Part shown: positions 10,151 through 19,005 of the stretch, in pieces | Layout of the letters: the number at the start of each line of letters is the position of its first letter | How positions within the stretch are numbered: position 1 is the first letter of the stretch | Assembly (NCBI GenBank): GCA_000421085.1 | Contig: ATWE01000001.1 | Coordinates: 372,001-436,000, forward strand | Direction of reading: 5' to 3' | Length of the DNA: 64,000 nt | From: Ensifer sp. USDA 6670 | Lineage (GTDB): Bacteria > Pseudomonadota > Alphaproteobacteria > Rhizobiales > Rhizobiaceae | Made by a program: the position numbers and the translations under genes | Notes under the pieces: model-generated | Databases searched by the model: none | Told to the model about the DNA's origin: nothing | What the model saw: only the letters and a program-made list of their open reading frames with translations

Positions 10151-11397
10151 GCTTTCTTCCGGTAGATGTGGAAGCCGCCATAGATCGCCGACCGGTCCTC
10201 GGCGCCGAGCCTCATCGAGGTCTCGGCATCATAGTGCCACTGATCGAGGAGCGTGGTGGAGAGGCGCCCCGGCAGGATGCTCGCTTCGGCGGCCGTGCGG
10301 AAGATCACCATTGCGCCGGCGTCGGCGGTGCGGGTGATCTCCGTCCAGAGGTCGTTCAGCTGCTGGTCGGTCATCCAGTCCTGTGCGTCGAGGAGCACGT
10401 AGCGGTCGACGGAGGCGGCGGGTTTGCCGGCGAGAAGCTCCGTAAAGCTCGCATGGTGGACCTCGACGCGCTCCGCATTGTCGCGAATCGCTTCGTATCG
10501 CGATGCCTGAAGATAAGGCGGCAACTCGCCTTCGTCCGGCCGCGGGTAGCGGCGCGCAAAGGCCTGCCAGGCGAAGTAGTTATCGCGCAAGGGGAAATGA
10601 CAGGTCAGCTTTTCCAGGCGATTGCGCAGCACCGCGGCGACGGATTTCTCCCGGCTCAGGCTTGCGAGTTCGTCGAACTGCTGCGGCGGGATGCCGAGGC
10701 CGAAAAGGGAGCTCTTGCGGCTGGTGATCCAACGGATGACCGGACGCTCGAAGAGCGGAGCGAGCTTGTCGTCGAAGAACTGCCGTTGCTCGCGCATGGA
10801 GCGCGACTTGACGAAATCTTCCGGATTGATGCCGTGAAGTCGCGCGAGAACATGGCTCGCGGCAATGAAGCGGCCGAGCAGGCCGGTACGGTAGATGTTG
10901 CGCCCGAAGACGCCGATGCGCCGGCGGCCGGTGAGATCCCGGCCGTTCCAGTAGGCGCGGGTTGCCGGATCGAGCTTTGGCGCGAGGAACACGTCGTAGG
11001 CCTGGCCATTCGTGCGCGTACCTTCGACGGCGAGGAACCGCACCACGTCCTTGTGGCTCGGCACGTGGCGAAAGGCCGAAAGCTTCAGCCGGTTGAGCGC
11101 GATGTGATGGGGATTGAGATCGACCACGTCTAGTCGGGCAGGCGCGGCCGAGAGGTAGGTCAGCATGTTGCAGCCGCCGGAACCGATCGTCACGATCCGG
11201 TGTCCGGGGCGGATCTGCATCGCTTCCATGTCGACGATCGGGTCCTCCCAGATCTGCGGGTAGACGAGTCCGGAAAAGAGCAGCCCGAACAGGCGCTCCG
11301 AGAGACCGGCGGGGGAGAGAGCTTTATGCTGCAGGAGTGCGCTTTTCAGTTTCGGATTCTTCTTGCCGAAGCCGGCATCTGGGGCGAAGTCGGTCAT
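10147..11397 (-). CDS. btaA: S-adenosylmethionine:diacylglycerol 3-amino-3-carboxypropyl transferase BtaA
   Basis: BtaA (416 residues) moves the aminocarboxypropyl group of SAM onto diacylglycerol, the first step of betaine-lipid synthesis. Visible family features are the N-terminal GLLFSGLVYPQIWEDP and the SAM site IVTIGSGGCNMLTYL with DVVDLNPHH. A later block, RYVLLDAQDWMTD, is also conserved. The overlap with btaB shows translational coupling. The gene is expected to be PhoB-controlled from work in S. meliloti. Only a weak Pho-box-like sequence is seen upstream near 11455-11473. Confidence 0.92.
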   Translation of the reverse strand: MTDFAPDAGFGKKNPKLKSALLQHKALSPAGLSERLFGLLFSGLVYPQIWEDPIVDMEAMQIRPGHRIVTIGSGGCNMLTYLSAAPARLDVVDLNPHHIALNRLKLSAFRHVPSHKDVVRFLAVEGTRTNGQAYDVFLAPKLDPATRAYWNGRDLTGRRRIGVFGRNIYRTGLLGRFIAASHVLARLHGINPEDFVKSRSMREQRQFFDDKLAPLFERPVIRWITSRKSSLFGLGIPPQQFDELASLSREKSVAAVLRNRLEKLTCHFPLRDNYFAWQAFARRYPRPDEGELPPYLQASRYEAIRDNAERVEVHHASFTELLAGKPAASVDRYVLLDAQDWMTDQQLNDLWTEITRTADAGAMVIFRTAAEASILPGRLSTTLLDQWHYDAETSMRLGAEDRSAIYGGFHIYRKKA

Positions 11398-11497
11398 CTT
11401 GCCTGTCGTCCAGTTGAAACTGAGCCGCTTCTAAGGTGACTCCGCTACACTTTGATGACGAGGTTTCGCACAGGGGCTCGCAGGGATTCGGGTATTG

Positions 11498-11640
11498 CCC
11501 CTCATCCGCCTGCCGGCGCTTCTTCCCGCAAGCGGGGCGAAGGAGACTCGCGGCCACCATCAGCCCCTTCCAAGACAAAGCGGTTGCGGCGACGCTCGTC
11601 CCCCTCTCTCCGCTTGCGGGGGTCATTTTTTGAAAGGCAA
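11498..11640. repeat. RIME-like rhizobial intergenic mosaic element
   Basis: The spacer between btaA and the serine hydrolase contains CCCCTCATCCG, TGCCGGCGCTTCTTCCCGCA and then GCGGGGCGAAGGAG, followed by a second arm, CCCCCTCTCTCCGCTTGCGG. This arrangement of CCTCATCCG and two opposed CTTCT/GCGGGG blocks resembles the RIME1 elements described in Rhizobium and Sinorhizobium spacers. The call is from memory of the motif and was not aligned. Confidence 0.5.
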
Positions 11641-11704
11641 GCCCGGGGGGAGAGGTCATCCTCACCACCTGAGCCTCTGCTGCCGGATACAAGACGCAAT
11701 GGTC

Positions 11705-11745
11705 ATGTACACTGGTCAGACGGGCGAAAGCGCTGTAGCACTTTA
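11705..11745 (-). repeat. Decayed copy of the two-module intergenic repeat
   Basis: On the minus strand this reads AAAGTGCTACAGCG, then CTTTCGCCCGTCTGA. The first arm is exact to the family consensus, while the closing CGCTGTAG arm is lost. It lies directly upstream of the serine hydrolase gene. Confidence 0.5.
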
Positions 11746-11766
11746 GCAAACGGCAGGAGGGCGAGA

Positions 11767-13128
11767 ATGAAGGGTCTGCTGAAGACGCTTGGCGGATTGG
11801 TGGCGGTCGCGCTCACTGGCCTGGTTGGCTGGCTGGCGCTGTTTCCGCCCGAGCTCCTCACGGTGGGAGATGGCTATGCGGCCAAGATCGTCTGCTCCAA
11901 TGTGTTCCTCGCAGGGCGGGATCCCCAGGAAGTGCTGGCGGAGGACGTGCAGGCGCCTGGCCATCCGCTGCTGAAGCTCGTGCGCGTTTCGGTCGATCGG
12001 GAGGAGCAGAGCGTGACGGCGCGTATCCTGGGCTTTGCCGCACCAGGACGCGCCGTCTACCGGCCGGGCCGCGGTTGCGCCAATGTGAGCGGAGGCAGTG
12101 CCGAGGCCATCGCGGGGATGCGAGGCACCGAGTCGGCAACGGCGCCTCCCGCCCTCGATCCCAGCGTCGACTGGCCGGACGGGGACAAGCCGGACATAGA
12201 CCCGGCCATTCAAAAACTTGTCGAAGATCCGGCTCTGGCAGGTCCGGGCATGCGCGCAATCGTGGTCGTCAGGGATGGCAGGCTGATAGCGGAAACCTAT
12301 GCGACGGGTTTCGACCGGAACACACCCTTGCTCGGCTGGTCGATGACAAAGTCGGTGACGGCGGCGATCATCGGCCGGCGCATTGCAGAAGGGCGGATGG
12401 ATCTGGCCCAGACCAATCTGGTGACCGAATGGAACGGCGACGACCGGGCTCGCATCAAGCTGACCGATCTTCTCGCGATGCAGAGCGGGCTCGATTTCAA
12501 CGAGGATTACGGCGACGTCACGGACGTGACGCGTATGCTCTATCTGGAAAGCGACATGGCCGGCTTCGTCGCCTCGAAACCGCTGGAGGCGGCTCCGGGC
12601 ACGAAGTTTGCCTATTCGAGCGGCACGAGCAATCTTCTGTCCCGGCTCTGGATGCAGACATTCGACGATCCCGCCGAAGCGCTTTCCTACCCGCGCGAGG
12701 CGCTCTTCGCTCCGCTCGGGATGACGCGCGCCGTGATGGAGACGGATGCAAGCGGAACCTTCGTCGGCTCTTCCTACATGTATGCGTCGGCACAGGATTG
12801 GGCGCGCTTCGCCGAGTTTCTGCTTCAGGACGGAAGCTGGAAGGGGAGGCGGCTCCTGCCCGAAGGTTACGTGTCCTTCATGCGCACGCCGACTGCGGCT
12901 TCCGGGGGCGACTACGGGGCCGGCCAGGTCTGGCTCCAGGAAAACGGTACCCGCGCCGGAACGGCGAATTTCCCGCCCGATACGTTCTGGATGCTTGGAC
13001 ATGACGGGCAGGCGATCATGATCGTCCCCTCTCTTCGTCTCGCGGTCGTCCGCCTGGGGCTGACACCGTCGCGCCTCGGCTACGACGTGCAGAAGCTGAA
13101 TGCGAGGATAATCGACGCGCTCGATTGA
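11767..13128 (+). CDS. Serine hydrolase, beta-lactamase / class C PBP fold
   Basis: The product is 453 residues with one N-terminal membrane anchor or signal segment (about residues 7-27). An unassigned region follows to about 140, then a beta-lactamase-type domain. The SxxK motif is SMTK (residues 192-195). A YSS motif (FAYSSGTSNLL) lies near residue 282, and HDGQ near the end stands in for the KTG box. Members are esterases, D-amino-acid peptidases or nylon-oligomer-type hydrolases, and true beta-lactamase activity is not implied. The start at 11767 has AGGAGGG upstream, so the longer open frame back to 11452, which runs through the repeat, is rejected. Confidence 0.88.
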   Translation: MKGLLKTLGGLVAVALTGLVGWLALFPPELLTVGDGYAAKIVCSNVFLAGRDPQEVLAEDVQAPGHPLLKLVRVSVDREEQSVTARILGFAAPGRAVYRPGRGCANVSGGSAEAIAGMRGTESATAPPALDPSVDWPDGDKPDIDPAIQKLVEDPALAGPGMRAIVVVRDGRLIAETYATGFDRNTPLLGWSMTKSVTAAIIGRRIAEGRMDLAQTNLVTEWNGDDRARIKLTDLLAMQSGLDFNEDYGDVTDVTRMLYLESDMAGFVASKPLEAAPGTKFAYSSGTSNLLSRLWMQTFDDPAEALSYPREALFAPLGMTRAVMETDASGTFVGSSYMYASAQDWARFAEFLLQDGSWKGRRLLPEGYVSFMRTPTAASGGDYGAGQVWLQENGTRAGTANFPPDTFWMLGHDGQAIMIVPSLRLAVVRLGLTPSRLGYDVQKLNARIIDALD

Positions 13129-13165
13129 GTGATGTCCGGTAGATAGGCCAGCCGCTCGTCGCGGC

Positions 13166-14167
13166 TTACCTCATATTCAGCTCGTCGAGCATGCCCTTGC
13201 GCTTGGCATGGTAATAATAGCCGCTGGCATAGAGCCTTACCGCGCCGTCGTGCTGGTTGTCGGCAACCATCCACGCTCCGCGCAGGTATTTGGTCGCGTA
13301 TTTCAGGTTGGTTTCCGCGTCAAAGAGGCCTTCTGCCGGGCCGTCATAGCCGAGACCCTTGGCCGTGTTGTAGCGGATCTGCATCAATCCGTAATTGCCC
13401 TTGCTGTATGCGCGCGGGTTGTAGTTGCTCTCGCGCCTGACCACCCGGTGCACGAGCTCGAGCGGCAGACCGTTCAGCTCGGCATAATATTTGATCAGCC
13501 TGTCAAGGTCCGGCCGCGAGCTGGTCGGTGTTTTTCCGGGCTTCAGCGAATCGGGGATGACGCTTGCGACTGCGCCGACTGCGGTGCCGATCACGCCTGT
13601 CTTCGGGCGCTCCGTCGGAACGATCATGCGCTTGGCGACAAGCGTTTCCAGACCGACCGGCTCGCCGGTGTCGAAATCCGATTCCCATGAGGCGGCGACC
13701 CCGATGAGCGGGGCGGGCTGTCCGGCGCCTTTCTCGGGGACCGGCGGTGCGCCTGCCGGGGAGATCCCTGTCGAGGCGGGTGTCGCCATGGCCACTTCAA
13801 AGGGCCGGGCGGGTTTGGCCGCCGGCACGGCTACCGCCTGGGGAGCCGCGAAAGCGAGGGTCGTGTCTGTCGCGGGCGCCGTCTTCGCTTCGCCAGCGGA
13901 ACCAACTCCGGCGGCGCTTGCCGGCACCGCCGACGAGGTCTGCGCGGTCAATGCGGCCGACGTGCTCGCCGCTGCGCCGATCGGCGCAGGCAGCGCGTAA
14001 GCCGTCGTCTCTGTTCCCGGCTTCGGCAGGGGCGTGACCGTCTGCACGGCCGTTAACTCCGCAAGCGACGTATGCTCGACCGTGGAACACCCGGAAGCAA
14101 CGACGACGGACACGAGGGACACGGCGGCAAGTGCCCGCTTCGAAAGGGGAATACGGAAATTCGCCAT
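13166..14167 (-). CDS. Lytic transglycosylase (SLT domain) lipoprotein
   Basis: The product is 333 residues with a lipoprotein signal (VASGC, Cys27). A long Ala/Pro/Thr-rich linker covers about residues 40-160, and a C-terminal SLT domain about 220-330. The catalytic Glu is in RRESNYNP, and GNYGLMQIR is the second family motif, followed by NLKYATKYLR. The enzyme should cut glycan strands from a membrane-anchored position. The linker could let it reach into the wall layer. The gene is convergent with the serine hydrolase. Confidence 0.9.
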   Translation of the reverse strand: MANFRIPLSKRALAAVSLVSVVVASGCSTVEHTSLAELTAVQTVTPLPKPGTETTAYALPAPIGAAASTSAALTAQTSSAVPASAAGVGSAGEAKTAPATDTTLAFAAPQAVAVPAAKPARPFEVAMATPASTGISPAGAPPVPEKGAGQPAPLIGVAASWESDFDTGEPVGLETLVAKRMIVPTERPKTGVIGTAVGAVASVIPDSLKPGKTPTSSRPDLDRLIKYYAELNGLPLELVHRVVRRESNYNPRAYSKGNYGLMQIRYNTAKGLGYDGPAEGLFDAETNLKYATKYLRGAWMVADNQHDGAVRLYASGYYYHAKRKGMLDELNMR

Positions 14168-14300
14168 GCTGTCACTTTCGTGCTTCTGGGCCCCGTAGCC
14201 CCTGCAAATCAGCGGTTGCCACCCGCTGCGCTTGATTCTCCATTAACCTATGCCGCCGGTTGCGGCAAGGACGTGGGGAGCATTTCAGAGATTGCTCATT

Positions 14301-14936
14301 TCAGGACGCAGCGCGCTTCAGGCCCGCCGTCAGCAGGCCGGCGCCGATGAGCAGCGAACCACCGAGGCGGTTGACGATGCGCCGGACATTCGGCTTGCGG
14401 ATGGTGCTTCCGGCCGCGGCAGCAAGCCAGGCATAGAGCGCCGCATTGATCGTCGCGAGAATCAGGAACGTCGTCTCGAAGATCGCCATCTGAGCGAAAA
14501 GCGGCCGCGACAGATCCAGGAACTGGGGCAGGAAGGCGACGAAGAAGAGAATGCTCTTCGGGTTAAGTGCGGTCACCGCATAGGTGTGAATGAATATCCG
14601 CAGCGGTCTTTCTGCAGGACTCGTTTCAAGGGTGCTCCCGCTGTCGCTGACGACCGGCGCCTTCCAGAGCTTGATGCCGAGCCAGACGAGATAGGCGGCG
14701 CCGACCCACTTCAGCACGGTGAAAATCGCGGCCGAGGTTGCAAGCAAAGCACCGAGCCCGAGCATCGACGCGGTCATTGCGGTGAAATCGCCAAGAGCGA
14801 CGCCAGCCACGGTCGCGCCCGCGACCTTGCGGCCGTGGCCGAGCGCGTAGGAGATGACGAGAAGGATCGTGGGGCCGGGAATCGCAAGCAGCACCGCAGA
14901 CGCGGCGGCGAAGGCGAACCAGTGTTCGAAGGACAT
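14301..14936 (-). CDS. LysE/RhtB-family amino-acid exporter
   Basis: The 211-residue, six-helix protein has the family opening FAAASAVLLAIPGPTILLV. A conserved central stretch, GVALGDF, and WVGAAYLVWLGIKLW follow. LysE/RhtB proteins export amino acids such as homoserine, threonine or lysine, and the substrate here is not known. The start at 14936 gives the usual length for the family (about 206). The frame stays open another 15 codons. Confidence 0.88.
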   Translation of the reverse strand: MSFEHWFAFAAASAVLLAIPGPTILLVISYALGHGRKVAGATVAGVALGDFTAMTASMLGLGALLATSAAIFTVLKWVGAAYLVWLGIKLWKAPVVSDSGSTLETSPAERPLRIFIHTYAVTALNPKSILFFVAFLPQFLDLSRPLFAQMAIFETTFLILATINAALYAWLAAAAGSTIRKPNVRRIVNRLGGSLLIGAGLLTAGLKRAAS

Positions 14937-15076
14937 GAAGGGGCTCCACGGTTGAATGGCTGCTGAAGAGGAGGGAGCCATGCCTGCGCGCAGCCGTCAA
15001 CACCTCACGAACCCAAAAGCCCCAATGAGAAGCGGTTCGCCGTTTCAGACAACAGCGAACCGTTTCTCGTCGTTCA

Positions 15077-16291
15077 TCAGTCGGCCGTCTGCCATTTCTG
15101 GCCGACGACATCCATGACCTCGCCGAACCACTTCACGGACGTATCGAAGTGCTTTCCGCCCTTGATGCGCGGGAACTCGATCGTGCGCAGCCGCCCGCTC
15201 TGGTCCTCGTCGTGGCCCGTCACGCCGGAGACCTTGTTGAGCGCGCTCTCGACCGCCAGATCGACCATGCTCTGGATGAGGCGCAGATCGTCGACATTGG
15301 CGGGGGCGGAGCGGGCATAATAGCCGGACTTCTGCACCATGGAGCGCTCGGCGCCGAGGAGCGCCGCGAACTGCTTGGAGAACCAGTTGCCGACATTGAT
15401 CGTATCGATCTTCACGTGGCCGAATGCGTCGCGCTTGACCGTCTCGCCGGCGGCCTCGCGCTCGGCGACGATGGCGTCGAGGCAGGCGCCTTCGCTTACG
15501 AACAGCGTGACGAAGCCGGCACGATCCATGACTTCGCGCAGACGCTCGGCTTCCGCTTCCAGATCGAAGGCCATCTCGGGGAGATAGAGGCCGTCGATGT
15601 TCTTCAGCTGTGCGTTCATCATGAAGCCGTCGACATATTCCTTGCTGCCGGCCAGCTGGATATAAGCGCGCGCGGTTGCCGCGGTCAGCCAGCCGCAGTG
15701 GCGGCCCATGACTTCATGGACGACGAGGGTGCGCGGCGCAGCGCTCTGCTCGTTGCTGACATGGTCGAAGAAGCGCGCGCCGTATTCGGCTGCCGTCCAG
15801 GCGCCGAGCGTCTGGCGGATGGGCACCACGTCGTTGTCGACCGTCTTCGGCAGGCCGACGACCGTCAGATCGTAGCCGTTGGCCCCGAGATAGGCTGCGA
15901 GATCGGCCGCGGTGGTGTTGGTATCGTCGCCGCCGATCGTGTGCAGAATGCTGATGCCGTCGGACGCCAGCCTCTCGGCCGCGACGCGCAGCGGATTCTC
16001 ACCTTCCTTGACCAGGCCGCGCTTCACGCAGTCGGCGGTGTTGGTGAGCTTCACGCGGCTGTTGCCGATCGGCGATCCGCCGTGGCGGTGGAGCACATGC
16101 GCCTTCTCGCGCATGGCCGGAGTGATTTCGATCCGGTCGGCGAGAAGCAGGCCCTGATAGCCGGAACGGTAGGCCACGAGCTCATAGTCCGGCGCGATGT
16201 CCGTGTAGCGTTCGATCAGGCCACCGACAGCGGATGAAAGGCACGGCGCGAGCCCGCCTGCCGTCAACATTGCGACTTTCTTCTTGGCCAT
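15077..16291 (-). CDS. pfp: Pyrophosphate-dependent 6-phosphofructokinase
   Basis: The 404-residue phosphofructokinase has GGDD at residues 120-123 and PKTVDND at 148-154. The second Asp of GGDD and the Lys of PKT are the residues that mark PPi-using enzymes; ATP enzymes carry GGDG. The enzyme interconverts fructose-6-phosphate and fructose-1,6-bisphosphate with PPi, reversibly. A good ribosome site (CAGGAGGA) precedes the ATG. Rhizobia usually lack ATP-dependent Pfk and degrade sugars by the Entner-Doudoroff route, so this enzyme may work mainly in the gluconeogenic direction. That last point is inference. Confidence 0.92.
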   Translation of the reverse strand: MAKKKVAMLTAGGLAPCLSSAVGGLIERYTDIAPDYELVAYRSGYQGLLLADRIEITPAMREKAHVLHRHGGSPIGNSRVKLTNTADCVKRGLVKEGENPLRVAAERLASDGISILHTIGGDDTNTTAADLAAYLGANGYDLTVVGLPKTVDNDVVPIRQTLGAWTAAEYGARFFDHVSNEQSAAPRTLVVHEVMGRHCGWLTAATARAYIQLAGSKEYVDGFMMNAQLKNIDGLYLPEMAFDLEAEAERLREVMDRAGFVTLFVSEGACLDAIVAEREAAGETVKRDAFGHVKIDTINVGNWFSKQFAALLGAERSMVQKSGYYARSAPANVDDLRLIQSMVDLAVESALNKVSGVTGHDEDQSGRLRTIEFPRIKGGKHFDTSVKWFGEVMDVVGQKWQTAD

Positions 16292-16632
16292 GGGGTCCTC
16301 CTGGGGATTTCGGCATCAAGCGATCGCTCGTGAGACCAACCGCATTCTAAATCCTTGCCTTAGATCAAAGATAGCGGTGGTCTAACCCAAATCAGATGGA
16401 AATTAAATGACAGGCTGTGGATCACGAGAAACGGGAACCGGCGCGCGGTTGCAGCGTTGCGCCTGAAGGTCGCATGGTGCCTTCCAGGAATTCGATTGAG
16501 ATTTGTGGCGATATGAATTATTGAGGGGCCATCACAAATTCGTCATCCATGATGATTGACGCGGCTCTGCCGCTTGCAAATCGCCACCGCATAAGATCAT
16601 GCTCGCGTGGTGGACAGGGAACAATCGCACTC
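16292..16632. other. Spacer with no recognised gene
   Basis: These 341 bp separate the divergent phosphofructokinase and TerB-DnaJ genes, so both promoters should lie here. No hairpin terminator, known repeat or RNA gene was recognised. A frame open from 16549 is an upstream extension of the TerB-DnaJ gene without family similarity. Confidence 0.5.
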
Positions 16633-17340
16633 ATGTCATTTTGGGACAGCCTTCTCAAAATCGTCACGACCACTGGTAACGCCCTTACGGGAGTGGTCGA
16701 GGCGGTCCGGACGCTCTTCGAAGGAGATCCGGAAACCCGGCGAAAGGTCGCCTTTTCGGTCGCGATGATCGCCCTTTCGGCGAAAATGGCGAAGGCCGAC
16801 GGCATCGTGAACGAGGCCGAGGTGAGCGCCTTTCGCGACATCTTCAAGTTTCCCGCGGATCAGGCGAGGAACGTCGCCAGGCTTTATAATCTCGCCCGTC
16901 AGGACGTTGCCGGCTACGAGGCCTATGCGGAAAAAATGGCTTCGCTCTGCTCCTCCTGCGAGAGGAATTGCCCGATTCTCGAAGACATCGTCGACGGACT
17001 GTTCCATATCGCGAAATCCGACGGGGCGGTGCACGAGAAGGAGCTTACCTTCCTAAGGCGTGTGGCTGAGATATTCAGGATGGACGACGAGCATTTCGGG
17101 TGCATCATGGCGCGCCACGTTCATGGCGACGACCGCAATCCCTACCAGGTTCTCGGCGTTTCCCCGAAGGATGACTTTTCCGCGATTCGCAAGCGCTATC
17201 GCGTCCTCGTTTCCGAGAACCACCCGGACATGCTGGTGGCGCGCGGCGTGCCGGAAGAGTTCCACGCGATCGCCAACGATCGCATGGCCGTGCTCAACGC
17301 GGCCTACGAGGCGATCGAAAGAGAACGCCGCGCCGCATGA
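16633..17340 (+). CDS. TerB and J-domain protein (DjlA-like co-chaperone)
   Basis: The product is 235 residues. A helical TerB-like domain (about 30-145) with acidic motifs (AKADGIVNEAEV and AKSDGAVHEKE) is followed by a J domain (about 163-230) with the HPD motif in SENHPDM. The layout matches DjlA, which stimulates DnaK, except that no N-terminal membrane helix is evident here. The start at 16633 gives the family N-terminus. The last codon overlaps the amidase start (ATGA), so the two are translationally coupled. Confidence 0.85.
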   Translation: MSFWDSLLKIVTTTGNALTGVVEAVRTLFEGDPETRRKVAFSVAMIALSAKMAKADGIVNEAEVSAFRDIFKFPADQARNVARLYNLARQDVAGYEAYAEKMASLCSSCERNCPILEDIVDGLFHIAKSDGAVHEKELTFLRRVAEIFRMDDEHFGCIMARHVHGDDRNPYQVLGVSPKDDFSAIRKRYRVLVSENHPDMLVARGVPEEFHAIANDRMAVLNAAYEAIERERRAA

Positions 17341-18101
17341 CATCCGAGACCTGCGATTTTCCCGGCGCTCATCTCGTACCCTCGCCCAACCATGGCGAGC
17401 GCGCCGGCGGGCGCAGGCCGGATATGATCATCCTCCATTACACCGGCATGGAGACGGCGGCCTCCGCGCTCGACTGGCTCTGTCGCGAGGAAAGCCAGGT
17501 CTCCTGTCATTATTTCGTGGACGAGGAGGGACGAATCGCCCAACTGGTGCCGGAAGGACGCCGGGCCTGGCACGCGGGCAAGGGCGTCTGGAAGGGCGAG
17601 ACGGATATCAATTCGTGCTCCATCGGGATCGAGATTGCCAATGCCGGTCACCCGGGCGGCCTCCCGGACTTCCCGGAAGCGCAGATCGAGGCGGTCGCCA
17701 AATTGTGTCTGGACTGTGGCGAACGCTGGCAAATCGACCCGGAGAGGGTGCTTGCGCACAGCGATATTGCGCCGATTCGCAAGGTTGATCCTGGAGAAAA
17801 TTTTCCTTGGGATGTGCTCTTTCGTCGCGGGGTCGGGCACTGGGTTGAACCGGCGCCCGTGAGGGGCGGCCGCTTCTTCCAGCGCGGCGACCGCGGTCAG
17901 CCCGTGGAAGCGCTCCAGTCCATGCTTTTGCTTTATGGTTACGGGGTTGAAATCACTGGCGATTTCTGCGCGAGAACCGAAGGCGTGGTCGCCGCGTTTC
18001 AGCGCCATTTCCGGCAATCTCGAGTAGACGGCATCGCGGACGTTTCCACCATCGATACGCTGCACCGCCTGCTTTCGACATTGCCGATTCCCAACGCCTG
18101 A
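17337..18101 (+). CDS. N-acetylmuramoyl-L-alanine amidase (Amidase_2, AmpD-like)
   Basis: The 254-residue protein has an Amidase_2 domain (about 10-165) with zinc-site residues in ILHYTG (His34) and AHSDIAP. A C-terminal peptidoglycan-binding domain (about 190-248: PVEALQSMLLLYGY, GVVAAFQRHFR) follows. It cleaves the MurNAc-L-Ala bond. No signal peptide is seen, which fits a cytoplasmic AmpD-type role in muropeptide recycling. The PG-binding domain is also found in AmiD-like enzymes, so location is uncertain. The ATG overlaps the stop of the TerB-DnaJ gene by 4 bp. Confidence 0.9.
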   Translation: MTSETCDFPGAHLVPSPNHGERAGGRRPDMIILHYTGMETAASALDWLCREESQVSCHYFVDEEGRIAQLVPEGRRAWHAGKGVWKGETDINSCSIGIEIANAGHPGGLPDFPEAQIEAVAKLCLDCGERWQIDPERVLAHSDIAPIRKVDPGENFPWDVLFRRGVGHWVEPAPVRGGRFFQRGDRGQPVEALQSMLLLYGYGVEITGDFCARTEGVVAAFQRHFRQSRVDGIADVSTIDTLHRLLSTLPIPNA

Positions 18102-18327
18102 AAGGCGATTTTTGTTCGCCCTAAATTAGCGTTCGTTTGTTTTTCGCCCACGATTTTCTCGTGCTGCCACATGTTTACCATGATGCGCCGGTCATTTCCG
18201 TTGCATCAACTGCAGGGGATGTGGCGCCGAGCGCGGCACCTTTGTCAATGAAAACGATCGGGAAATTCGATCGCGGCGGTGGGGTGCGCCGCGCGATCGG
18301 TTCCCCAGACCGGAGACTTCAAACTAA

Positions 18328-18867
18328 ATGAGAATAGCGTCTGTTGCTGCGGTGGCGGCATGCCTTGGCATGTTCTTCGCCGGGATTGGTACGTCGTATG
18401 CGGGGGGCATCGACAAAACCGTCAAGACTTCTGCGATTCCGTCGGTGACCAGAACGACGGGTTATCCGAAACCCGACCTGACATTGCCACGCGGATCCCA
18501 ATATACGATTTTGATCCAGTCCTATGCCAAGCAATACGGCATTCCCGCCGATCTCGCTCACGCCATCGTCGAGGTCGAGAGCAACTTCAATCCCAAGGCT
18601 CGCGGAAGCGCCGGCGAGGTCGGTCTGATGCAGATCAAGCCGGCCACCGCCCGGATGATGGGCTATACCGGCTCGATCAAAGAACTCTACGAGCCTGAGA
18701 CAAATATCAAATTCGGGATGAAATACCTGGCGAAGGCGCAGGAGCTTTCGGACGGGACCACCTGCGGCACCATCCTCAAATACAATGCCGGCCATGGCGC
18801 GAAGCGAATGAACCCCGTTTCGAAGCGCTACTGCGGTAAAGTCAAGAACATCCTGGATTGGTTGTGA
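18328..18867 (+). CDS. Secreted lytic transglycosylase (SLT domain)
   Basis: The product is 179 residues with a signal peptide (MRIASVAAVAACLGMFFAG, cleaved near SYAGG) and one SLT domain. Catalytic Glu lies in IVEVESNFNP; EVGLMQIKPATARMMGY, NIKFGMKYL and ILKYNAGHG are the other family blocks. This is a short, free periplasmic version compared with the lipoprotein at 13166-14167. It is the last of five peptidoglycan-cleaving genes before the dcw cluster. Confidence 0.9.
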   Translation: MRIASVAAVAACLGMFFAGIGTSYAGGIDKTVKTSAIPSVTRTTGYPKPDLTLPRGSQYTILIQSYAKQYGIPADLAHAIVEVESNFNPKARGSAGEVGLMQIKPATARMMGYTGSIKELYEPETNIKFGMKYLAKAQELSDGTTCGTILKYNAGHGAKRMNPVSKRYCGKVKNILDWL

Positions 18868-19005
18868 TCTGCCCGCATGTGACGCAGTAAGACATACGCC
18901 GGATGGGTATCGCGTTCCGGCATATTGTTGATTGTCCGAAGGAATTCGGTGCGGAAGCCGTAACGGCATGCTATCTCGGTGGCGAAGCGAACATCGGGGA
19001 AGGGC

